Below, piece after piece: positions 1 through 5,608 of a DNA stretch of 5,971 bases (position 1 is its first letter; each line of letters starts with the position of its first letter). The notes below the pieces were generated by a model. The model had not been told where the DNA came from. It worked only from the letters and a program-made list of their open reading frames with translations, and ran no database searches. The translations under genes and the position numbers were made by a program. This DNA comes from an uncultured Selenomonadaceae bacterium (GTDB taxonomy: Bacteria; Bacillota; Negativicutes; Selenomonadales; Selenomonadaceae), in assembly GCA_905236595.1 (NCBI GenBank), contig CAJORE010000135.1:1-5971 (forward strand), in the 5' to 3' direction.

Positions 1-104
1 AGCGTAGTGGTGCTACGCTGAGGAGGAATGACGCAGTATGCTGGAAAAAGACCCGGCAAGGGTGCGGACGAATTATGCAGTGTTTCCCTAAAGGCCGGAA
101 AACC
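1..104. repeat. dyad-rich intergenic element, possible interspersed repeat or structured RNA, cut by the window edge
   Basis: No credible gene occupies this stretch. A 36-codon plus-strand frame and a minus-strand frame open to the edge show no recognisable protein. AGCGTAG (1-7) pairs perfectly with CTACGCT (13-19) around a 5-nt loop. TGCTGG (39-44) pairs with CCGGCA (53-58), including one G-T pair. GGG-TGC (60-65) can pair with GCA (77-79) and CCC (86-88). The segment 73-87 recurs with one mismatch at 4389-4403. If the first hairpin is the centre of a larger dyad, the other half lies outside the window. Confidence 0.35.
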
Positions 105-139
105 AAAACATAAATTTTTATAACAAATTGTGAGAATTT

Positions 140-454
140 CTAATTTTGTCTGCTCGCCCTTTTTTTTGCGTGCGTCATGACATATTGTTCTACTTTGGTG
201 AGCGCGGTGTTTTTTCTTAAGACTGACGGATCGTACTTGATCAAGACCGATCCGGTGACCAGACCTATTTCTATTTCGGTCAATTCGTTATACCGCGTCA
301 GTTCTTGTTTGATTTCGTCGGCAAGAGCGGCGTTGTTGACGAGTTTTCGGCTATACAGCCTTATGCGTCCGGGTATGTATGAAGCGATTTCCACGTTTCG
401 GATTATTAAGTCGAGTTTGGTTGTCGGAATTTGCAACGTGTCTGCTATGCTCAA
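140..454 (-). CDS. HMA2-like (heavy-metal-associated type 2) domain protein
   Basis: A 104-residue protein whose body resembles the HMA2 family, a ferredoxin-like relative of metal-chaperone HMA domains. The diagnostic stretches are IASYIPGRIRLYSRKL (about 23-38), in which the IPGRIRLY strand replaces the usual metal loop, and VTGSVLIKYDP (66-76), the typical second half, with a helix between and after them. There is no CxxC and no cysteine at all, so soft-metal binding through the classic site is ruled out. Such domains are known next to or fused to P-type cation ATPases and are thought to be regulatory or structural. No ATPase is visible here, and the DNA beyond the TAG stop has no continuing gene in view. 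The start is TTG at 454 with GAGG upstream. The basic tail (KKRASRQN) may contact membrane or nucleic acid. The gene is real with good confidence; the family assignment is moderate. Confidence 0.72.
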   Translation of the reverse strand: MSIADTLQIPTTKLDLIIRNVEIASYIPGRIRLYSRKLVNNAALADEIKQELTRYNELTEIEIGLVTGSVLIKYDPSVLRKNTALTKVEQYVMTHAKKRASRQN

Positions 455-463
455 GTTAGTTTA

Positions 464-467
464 CCTC
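464..467 (-). promoter_or_regulatory. Shine-Dalgarno supporting a TTG start
   Basis: GAGG on the minus strand lies 9 nt before the TTG at 452-454. No ATG or GTG lies nearby in the conserved part of the frame, so this site decides the start of the HMA2-like gene. Confidence 0.55.
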
Positions 468-475
468 GCTTTGTC

Positions 476-583
476 GATATAGTTCATTCCCCCGCTTGCC
501 GAATTTTTCGCCGTCGTACATCGCCGATTGGTCGGCGGCAGAACGATACGCATAAAATGGGCAAAAGCGGGGGAATAAATATC
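476..583. repeat. long imperfect hairpin between the two small genes
   Basis: ATTCCCCCGCTT (486-497) pairs perfectly over 12 bp with 565-576. After a 2-nt bulge GCC (498-500) pairs with GGC (560-562). Outside, GATAT (476-480) pairs with ATATC (579-583) across a small internal loop. The interior carries a second perfect hairpin, CGCCGA-TTGG-TCGGCG (522-537). No T-run follows on either strand, so it is not a standard terminator. It may be an RNA stability or processing element, a regulator of the downstream gene, or a MITE-like insertion with a 12-bp terminal repeat. Confidence 0.7.
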
Positions 584-605
584 AAGCGGTAGATTTTGGC
601 CGGAA

Positions 606-803
606 TTATTTTGCAGTTTGAGCGGCGATTAAATCCTCAAGTTCTTCTTTTTGCCGTTGCAACTCGGCCAACGGCAATTCGCCGGCCGGAGCGGCGGCAA
701 GCTGTGCCATTTGTTGTTCGCGCTCTTGCATGAAACGGTAACCGAAAATGCCGGCGATGGCGCCGACTGCCAAACCAATCCAAAAATCCGTCTTTTGAAA
801 CAT
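606..803 (-). CDS. small single-pass membrane protein with C-terminal helix
   Basis: A 65-residue protein of unknown function. It is supported as a gene by AGGAGG 8 nt before the ATG, by the strong promoter upstream, and by a plausible protein pattern. Residues about 7-21 (FWIGLAVGAIAGIFGY) are Gly/Ala-rich and hydrophobic, like the N-terminal span of YtxH-like and DUF6110-like small proteins. An Ala/Pro linker (36-45) follows, then a charged helix (46-63, LAELQRQKEELEDLIAAQ) able to form a coiled coil. There is no Cys or His cluster, so direct metal binding is unlikely. It is the first gene after the promoter and shares its direction with the HMA2-like gene 151 nt downstream. From general knowledge, small one-span proteins of this kind often neighbour HMA2 proteins and P-type ATPases in Bacillota. 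A link to metal or cation handling here is inference only. Confidence 0.82.
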   Translation of the reverse strand: MFQKTDFWIGLAVGAIAGIFGYRFMQEREQQMAQLAAAPAGELPLAELQRQKEELEDLIAAQTAK

Positions 804-811
804 GATAAAAT

Positions 812-817
812 CCTCCT
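812..817 (-). promoter_or_regulatory. Shine-Dalgarno of the 65-residue membrane protein gene
   Basis: AGGAGG on the minus strand, 8 nt before the ATG at 803. It is the strongest translation signal in the left half of the window and confirms that this short frame is a real gene. Confidence 0.85.
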
Positions 818-832
818 ATTTCGCGAATCTCA

Positions 833-912
833 CGGTGTTTTGCACATATTTTTCGTACGGCAAAAGCGCCGTATATATCAATCTCTTGGTGGTTGTAAAG
901 AGTAACGCACCG
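833..912 (-). other. structured 5' leader, possible cis-regulatory RNA
   Basis: Read on the minus strand, CGGTG (912-908) can pair with CACCG (837-833). This encloses two hairpins: CTCTT/AAGAG (902-898 with 887-883, 10-nt loop) and TACGGC/GCCGTA (873-868 with 861-856, 6-nt loop). Together they would form a three-way-junction-like fold between the promoter and the Shine-Dalgarno. I compared it from memory with NiCo, Mn (yybP-ykoY), fluoride and Mg leaders and it matches none of them. The outer helix is only 5 bp, so the fold is a hypothesis. Confidence 0.35.
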
Positions 913-921
913 ACTTGGTTT

Positions 922-950
922 ATTCTACGAGTAAAAAATAAGATTGTCAA
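922..950 (-). promoter_or_regulatory. sigma-70-type promoter for the two small genes
   Basis: On the minus strand TTGACA (950-945), a 17-nt spacer and TAGAAT (927-922) make a near-consensus housekeeping promoter. The sequence upstream is AT-rich, as in UP elements. Transcription should begin near 915, giving a leader of about 110 nt before the ATG at 803. It shows that the small genes have their own promoter apart from the kinase unit. Confidence 0.88.
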
Positions 951-1019
951 TAATTTTGATGTAAACAGGAATAATTATTGCTTTAATACGATTTTGATTA
1001 TCAGAATTGTTATCGACGA

Positions 1020-2312
1020 CTATGGTGTGTCAGAGTCGCGTGTCGGTAAAGTTGCCTTGATTACAAAACCGTTGACGCTCCTAAATTCCAACGTGCCGCC
1101 CAGTATTGCCAAACGTTCCCTCATATGTGTCAGACCGAAGCCGGGCGTTATCGCTTCGCAACCGGTGCCGTCGTCGGCGATGATTATGTGGAGATAATTT
1201 TCAATGACGCCGATGGTTATGCCCACATGCTTGGCGCGACCGTGTCGATTGGCGTTGGTAAGGCTTTCTTGAATGATGCGGTAAATTGTGTCTTCTTCGT
1301 CTTGGCGCAGGTTCTCCGGCCAGTTGGCGACATCAAACGTTATTATCATACCGGAATTGTCGGCAAAATCGGCGCAGGTTTTGGCCAAAGCATAACGGAA
1401 CGGCAATTTGGACAATGCGTCGGGACGCAATTTATTTACCGATTGCCGTACTTCGCCGATGCCGTTTTGCGCCGTTTGTCGTAGCTTTACAAGTTGCTTT
1501 TTGGCAAAATCGGGGGCGGTGTCAAGCGTCATTATTACTGCGTCGAGTCCGGCGACCAATCCGGTCAGCGTGTGACCCAACGTGTCGTGGATTTCGCGTG
1601 CCAATCGGTTTCGCTCCCTAAGCTCACCGGTTCTTGAGGCTTCGTTGGCGTAAGCGGCGAGCCGTCGGTTCGCATTATGCAAGGCATCGTTCAGTTGGCG
1701 GATGCGTTCTTTTTCTTCGTGGTTACTTTTGACGAGCAGCATCATGGCAATCACAAAAAACACGATGTTAAGTGAAGCAAAAAAATCGCGCAGACCCAAT
1801 AGTACGGTTTGTACTTTGGGGGCATAGTAAAAAATATGATTTTCGAAGGGGACGACGGCAAAATTAAACATGGTTAGGTTGTAGTTGGCGACCAAGTACA
1901 GACCAATCATGGAAAACAATAAAATATATTCTTGGTGTCGCCCTTCATAGCGACGCATTAAATCGGCGACAACCAAGAGTATAATGCCGTCGTAGGCCAT
2001 ATTGATGCTGTGCATAACGAGGACACAGGCATTTATCTCCAAAAAAATAAGCAGATATTGCCACGGTTCGCTTAATGTCTCGTCAGTATAAAGTCTGCTG
2101 AAAATTATGATTAAGGCAAAAGCAAAAAGCACCACAAAAAAATTGTGTGCCGCCGGCAAAGGCAATGTTGGTACGCCATGCAACAGAAATTCGTGGGCTA
2201 CGCCGAAAGCTGCAATTTTTTTTTGCGTCACATAAAAAAAAGCGGCGTAGAGCATCACTATTATACCATTGTATATGTAGAGAAAACGATGCATTTCGGC
2301 AAATGTTTTCAT
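1020..2312 (-). CDS. NarL/DesK-type membrane sensor histidine kinase (HisKA_3)
   Basis: Sensor kinase of 430 residues that would autophosphorylate on His and pass the phosphate to a response regulator. The N-terminal ~195 residues are mostly hydrophobic and hold about six membrane spans (near 11-28, 57-72, 86-103, 108-118, 128-143 and 178-195) with no large outer sensor domain. A helical linker (200-235) leads to RNRLAREIHDTLGHTLTGL, with H242 the likely phosphorylated residue. The ATPase domain has the N box QESLTNANRHG (N353), DDGTG (380-384) and GFGLTHMRERL (391-401), so catalysis looks intact. The ATG at 2312 is preceded by GGAG at a 7-nt spacing and overlaps the stop of the PBP-like gene as ATGA. 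No response regulator follows: after the TAG comes an AT-rich spacer and an unrelated promoter. Signal and target are unknown. Confidence 0.93.
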   Translation of the reverse strand: MKTFAEMHRFLYIYNGIIVMLYAAFFYVTQKKIAAFGVAHEFLLHGVPTLPLPAAHNFFVVLFAFALIIIFSRLYTDETLSEPWQYLLIFLEINACVLVMHSINMAYDGIILLVVADLMRRYEGRHQEYILLFSMIGLYLVANYNLTMFNFAVVPFENHIFYYAPKVQTVLLGLRDFFASLNIVFFVIAMMLLVKSNHEEKERIRQLNDALHNANRRLAAYANEASRTGELRERNRLAREIHDTLGHTLTGLVAGLDAVIMTLDTAPDFAKKQLVKLRQTAQNGIGEVRQSVNKLRPDALSKLPFRYALAKTCADFADNSGMIITFDVANWPENLRQDEEDTIYRIIQESLTNANRHGRAKHVGITIGVIENYLHIIIADDGTGCEAITPGFGLTHMRERLAILGGTLEFRSVNGFVIKATLPTRDSDTP

Positions 2313-2920
2313 GGTGTTGCTCCGGGGTGGTTCACATAAGCGGTATTGGTTTGTTTGGCGTCGTGTATTGCTTTGTCGGCAAAAGCTTTGGCGTCGGCTG
2401 AGGTGATAGGTTTTATAAGCGGCATAAATGAGACACCCGTTTTATGGCACAACTGCTCGATTGCGGCAATCTCCGGGGCGTATTGGTTGTTGCTGGTGAT
2501 AATTAAGAGGCGTATGGGGGGCTTGTTGCCGATTTTTAGTGAGCTTTTGGCCGATGCGTTCAGCAAATCGGCGGCAATGCCAAGGCAATCGTCATAACTT
2601 TCGGCACGGCGAAATGTAAAAGTAATTTGCGCGTTTGCTGCGGCATTACTTCGCCATTCGTTCTCGACGGAGCGCCAGAAAATGTCGTCGGCGTTGGCGA
2701 AAATTATGCCGACGTGAATATTGTCTTCATTTTGCCGCAATGAATAATCGGTTTTGGCAAGTTGCACCGTAAACAGGAACACCAAAGACAGCGCCATCGC
2801 TTGCAATGCCGTAAAGAATATTTTCTCGGCGCGGGTATGGTCGGCGTATAGGCGCGCTTTGGCGTCTTTCAATGAATATGTCCAAGTGCCGCCGTTTTTT
2901 TTGGAGTTGTTGTCTGCCAT
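2309..2920 (-). CDS. single-pass membrane protein with a PBP-like outer domain
   Basis: I do not recognise a named family. The ATG at 2920 gives 203 residues and sits 4 nt after the DUF512 stop without a clear Shine-Dalgarno, so translation is probably coupled to the gene before it. The open frame continues upstream inside DUF512, but those codons overlap a conserved gene. Residues 1-33 are basic and probably cytoplasmic. A hydrophobic segment at about 34-55 spans the membrane, and residues 57-203 would be outside. The outer part alternates strand and helix: IHVGIIFAN, then DDIFWRSVENEWRS, ITFTFRR, a helix, IRLLIITSNN, EIAAIEQLCHKTGV, SFMPLIKPI. This order resembles the N-terminal lobe of type I (RbsB/LacI-like) ligand-binding proteins, with the second lobe absent. 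It overlaps the histidine kinase gene by 4 nt (ATGA). I infer a sensory accessory protein, with low certainty for ligand and role. Confidence 0.8.
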   Translation of the reverse strand: MADNNSKKNGGTWTYSLKDAKARLYADHTRAEKIFFTALQAMALSLVFLFTVQLAKTDYSLRQNEDNIHVGIIFANADDIFWRSVENEWRSNAAANAQITFTFRRAESYDDCLGIAADLLNASAKSSLKIGNKPPIRLLIITSNNQYAPEIAAIEQLCHKTGVSFMPLIKPITSADAKAFADKAIHDAKQTNTAYVNHPGATP

Positions 2921-2924
2921 AACA

Positions 2925-4310
2925 TTAGGGTGTATCGCTTGCAAGCGAATACAGTATGCGTTTGTATTCGGCACCGTTGGCAACGGGAAAAACTTTAGCG
3001 TGGCCGAACCGTGCGGCAAATTCTGATAGTGTCATATCGTCCAAAAATATATTGTCGCCGTGTTTGAGTGACGTGCCGGGCAACAAAATGGCATCATAAT
3101 TTGCACCGCCGGCATTTTTGGCGGCCGTTGCGAGATCTTGCCCCGTGAGTAAGCCGGACACGTTTACGTTACCGCCAAAAAAATTGTTGGCGACGGGGAG
3201 GGTTTTCACTTTCAATAACGGACGTTGTTTTTGCGCTTTCAAGGCGAGACTTGCCATTAACGGAGCTACTGCCGTACCGCATAAAACGAGGACTTTAACG
3301 GTGTCTGCAAGCGGCGATATGCCGACGTTGGCTTCGGCAAAATCTTCGGCGAAAGCTCGCGACAGACCGATGCCGTTTTCGATTTGCGGATAGTCGTCGT
3401 AATATTCGTCCACAGGCAAAGATTCATTGGACGATAAGTAAAATTCGTCGGCCAAATATAAAAATGTCTGACCGCCTTCCTCGCGGAATCTTTGTTGTAA
3501 CGGTGCAATTTGCTCAATGACTGTTTTGGCCTTGGTTCCGTCAAAACCTTTAAGCGGGAAATCGTCACGGCGGTAACGTGTTTGTCCGACGGGGACGACG
3601 GCGATGGAAAGAATATTCGGTCGACGTTCGGCAAGATCCGTGATTGTTTTGGTTAATATTGCGCCGTCATTGATACCGTGGCAGAGCACAATTTGGGTAT
3701 GCAGACTTATCCCGGCCGCGATAAGGCGATCAATAGCCGTCAAGATGTCGGCGGCCTTTTTGTTGCGGAGCATTTTGGCGCGCAGGGCGCCGTCGGTAGT
3801 ATGCACCGACACATATAGGGGCGATAAATGCATACGTTCGATGCGGGCAAAATCGGTGTCGGTCATGTTTGTCAACGTTACAAAGTTTCCCGACAAAAAT
3901 GAAAGGCGATAGTCATCATCTTTTATAAACAGGCTGCGGCGCATACCGGGGGCAAGCATATTGACAAAGCAAAATATACAGTTGTTTTGACAAATGCGGA
4001 TGCCGTCAAATACGGCTGTGGCAAATTCACACGCCAATTCCTCGTCGTATTCCTTGTCGAAGGATATGACTTCTTGTTCACCGTTAGTATGCTCGACCGT
4101 TAAATCAATATACTCGTCGGCAAAAGCAAAGCGCAAGTCAATCATGTCTGTTATTGACTCGTTATTGACGGCAAGTATTTTGTCGCCGACGCAAAGTCCC
4201 AATTCATCGGCAAGCCCGCCCTTTGTTACGGCGGTTATTTCGGCGACGATACGTTTTGCTTGGCGAACAAGTGCCACATTATCGCGATGGTGCGGCGATG
4301 ATTTTTCCAT
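2925..4310 (-). CDS. PDZ / radical-SAM-like DUF512 domain protein
   Basis: Probable cytosolic iron-sulfur protein of the DUF512 family, whose biochemical role is not established as far as I know. The ATG at 4310 gives 461 residues. A TTG five codons upstream is open too but has no Shine-Dalgarno, while an AAAGAAG stretch sits just before the ATG. Residues about 21-72 form a PDZ-like domain (KGGLADELGLCVGDKILAVN). C107, C111 and C114 form CX3CX2C, the cluster motif of radical SAM proteins, followed by PGMRRSLFIKDDDYRLSFL and a TIM-barrel-like stretch containing HTTDGALRAKMLRN. The DUF512 region fills the rest, with ENGIGLSR and LCGTAVAPL. The usual FIDQLP after the cysteines is replaced by FVNMLA. 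The gene lies behind a terminator and needs its own promoter in 4311-4416; I see AT-rich hexamers there (TAAAAT, TATATC) but no convincing -35/-10 pair. Its TAA lies 4 nt before the next start. Confidence 0.9.
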   Translation of the reverse strand: MEKSSPHHRDNVALVRQAKRIVAEITAVTKGGLADELGLCVGDKILAVNNESITDMIDLRFAFADEYIDLTVEHTNGEQEVISFDKEYDEELACEFATAVFDGIRICQNNCIFCFVNMLAPGMRRSLFIKDDDYRLSFLSGNFVTLTNMTDTDFARIERMHLSPLYVSVHTTDGALRAKMLRNKKAADILTAIDRLIAAGISLHTQIVLCHGINDGAILTKTITDLAERRPNILSIAVVPVGQTRYRRDDFPLKGFDGTKAKTVIEQIAPLQQRFREEGGQTFLYLADEFYLSSNESLPVDEYYDDYPQIENGIGLSRAFAEDFAEANVGISPLADTVKVLVLCGTAVAPLMASLALKAQKQRPLLKVKTLPVANNFFGGNVNVSGLLTGQDLATAAKNAGGANYDAILLPGTSLKHGDNIFLDDMTLSEFAARFGHAKVFPVANGAEYKRILYSLASDTP

Positions 4311-4388
4311 TGTATCTTCTTTCAATGATATAGGAACTGTTCAGCAATAAATTTTAGTTTGTTGGTGTATGTGTTTCGGTTTGCGGTT

Positions 4389-4404
4389 TTATGCAGTATT
4401 TCCT
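4389..4404. repeat. short intergenic sequence repeated from the left end of the window
   Basis: The plus-strand sequence TTATGCAGTATTTCC matches 73-87 (TTATGCAGTGTTTCC) with one mismatch in 15 and in the same orientation. Both copies are intergenic. It could be a remnant or terminal part of an interspersed repeat, or chance. Confidence 0.3.
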
Positions 4405-4416
4405 ATACGCTCCCTT

Positions 4417-4450
4417 AGAAAAACGTCCCCCATACAGGGGACGTTTTTCT
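4417..4450 (-). terminator. Rho-independent terminator after rpsA
   Basis: A perfect 14-bp inverted repeat pairs 4417-4430 with 4437-4450 around a 6-nt loop. On the minus strand a GC-rich upper stem (GGGGACG side) runs into TTTTTCT, matching an intrinsic terminator 27 nt after the rpsA stop. The arms are A-rich/T-rich on both sides, so it could also work on the plus strand. It separates the ispH-rpsA unit from the DUF512 unit. Confidence 0.88.
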
Positions 4451-4477
4451 GTAATTATATGGTATTTGTCGAATAAA

Positions 4478-5608
4478 TTATGCTTCGCCGGAGTTGTCTT
4501 CGTTGTTTGCGGCAACTTCTTCGGTCGAGGACGAAGCAACCTCGGTAGCGGCCAAATCTTTATCGGCGCGAGCAATCGACAGCGAAATGCGCTTTTTGCT
4601 GGTGTCGATCTTGATGATCTTTACCTTTACCACATCGCCGACGTGGACAGCTTCGTCGGCTCGCTCTATATGTTTCTCGGAAAGTTCGCCCATCGGGATA
4701 AGACCGTCAAAATGCGGTTCAATCTCCATAAATGCACCGAAGCTGGTAAGCTTGATGATTTTGCCTTCGATATGGTCGCCTTCGTGATAATTGGAAGCCC
4801 GGTCATACCAAGGATCGTGCATGGTGTCTTTGACCGACAGCGAAATCCGATGGTTTTCAACGTCAACACTCTTGACGTATACATCAAGTTCCTGGCCGAC
4901 CTGTAAAACGTCGGCAGGATTTTTGACCCGATCCCATGCCAAATCGGATATGTGCGCCAAGCCATCCACACCGCCGATGTCAATGAACGCACCATAGTCG
5001 ACCAAACGTTTGACCGTGCCGCGGACGGTTTGACCGGCCTCGATGGTGGAGAAAATCTCGTCCTGTTTTTGGGCGCGCTCCTCTTGCAAAATCTTGCGGC
5101 GCGAAAGAACCAACCGCTGTTTAAGCCCGTCAACCTCGATCGGCAAAACCTTGTATGTGTTGTTGAGGTATACCGTCAAGTCTTTCACAAAGTACAAATC
5201 AACTTGAGATGCAGGAATGAAGCCACGCAATCCCATAACGTTCGCTACCAAGCCGCCCTTGACCACTTGGCGAATTTCGGCATCGACCGTCTCGCCGCGT
5301 TCCATAATGGCAGCGATTTCGTTCCACACCTTCATTTGATCCGCTTTTTTCTTGGAAACTTTAGGACCGTCTTCGTTGTTCATGCCGGTGATACACACCT
5401 TAATGACATCATCAACGGCAACTTCCGTATCAAGCTCACTTTTGGCTACGGCAACATCGCTCTTTACACCGGCAATGTGAACCTGGACTTCGGTGTCGCC
5501 GACGGCAACAACCTGCGCGTCAACAACGTCGCCGACGTTGGGAGTGGGCGAGTCTTGTTCGGACTCTTCAAGCATCTTGGCAAATTCGTTGTTCATTTCT
5601 TCTGACAC
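4478..5608 (-). CDS. rpsA: 30S ribosomal protein S1, four S1 domains
   Basis: S1-type RNA-binding protein that associates with the 30S subunit and helps capture mRNA. I choose the GTG at 5606-5608 because AAGGAGG lies 10 nt upstream. This gives 376 residues, close to the four-domain S1 of low-GC Bacillota and shorter than the six-domain proteobacterial form. S1 domains lie at roughly 24-87, 105-170, 192-260 and 276-346. The last two are the most canonical, with DYGAFIDIGGVDGLAHISDL and SFGAFMEIEPHFDGLIPMGEL, each ending in RISLS. The extreme C-terminus is Ser/Glu-rich and probably disordered. An in-frame ATG at 5596 (MNNEF) is a second possible start. It would form an ATGA overlap with the ispH stop but has no good Shine-Dalgarno. 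The gene ends in TAA and is followed 27 nt later by a strong terminator. Co-transcription with ispH is likely. Confidence 0.95.
   Translation of the reverse strand: MSEEMNNEFAKMLEESEQDSPTPNVGDVVDAQVVAVGDTEVQVHIAGVKSDVAVAKSELDTEVAVDDVIKVCITGMNNEDGPKVSKKKADQMKVWNEIAAIMERGETVDAEIRQVVKGGLVANVMGLRGFIPASQVDLYFVKDLTVYLNNTYKVLPIEVDGLKQRLVLSRRKILQEERAQKQDEIFSTIEAGQTVRGTVKRLVDYGAFIDIGGVDGLAHISDLAWDRVKNPADVLQVGQELDVYVKSVDVENHRISLSVKDTMHDPWYDRASNYHEGDHIEGKIIKLTSFGAFMEIEPHFDGLIPMGELSEKHIERADEAVHVGDVVKVKIIKIDTSKKRISLSIARADKDLAATEVASSSTEEVAANNEDNSGEA

Noticed and set aside
51..81. Resemblance to the SAM-I riboswitch core on the plus strand (CCCGGCAA, then GGGTGC, then GAATTATGCAG)
   Set aside because: The P1 helix, the kink-turn segments and the normal spacing are missing, and no plus-strand gene follows within reach.
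20..100. Resemblance to a cobalamin riboswitch on the minus strand (TTTAGGGAAACACTGC, and CCAGCATACTGCG near the end)
   Set aside because: The GGTG/CC pairing and the standard core junction do not line up, and no regulated gene is visible because the window ends there. A covariance-model search would decide it.
856..873. Hairpin TACGGC/GCCGTA as an intrinsic terminator
   Set aside because: The run after the stem on the minus strand is A-rich, not T-rich, and on the plus strand no T-run or upstream gene exists. It fits better as part of the leader fold.
2921..3019. N-terminal extension of the PBP-like membrane protein frame
   Set aside because: The extra 33 codons overlap the conserved C-terminal region of the DUF512 gene. 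The ATG at 2920 right after that stop is the natural coupled start.
4332..4340. GAACTGTTC palindrome as a LexA-type operator before the DUF512 gene
   Set aside because: The half-sites are separated by one base rather than the four of the Gram-positive SOS box, and the target is not an SOS gene.
4391..4906. Plus-strand open frame of 171 codons
   Set aside because: It runs through the rpsA terminator hairpin and then antisense to rpsA, with no Shine-Dalgarno or recognisable domain.
4952..5605. Plus-strand open frame of 217 codons
   Set aside because: It lies wholly antisense to rpsA, whose S1 domains are unmistakable. The frame has no family resemblance or ribosome site and reflects codon bias of the real gene.
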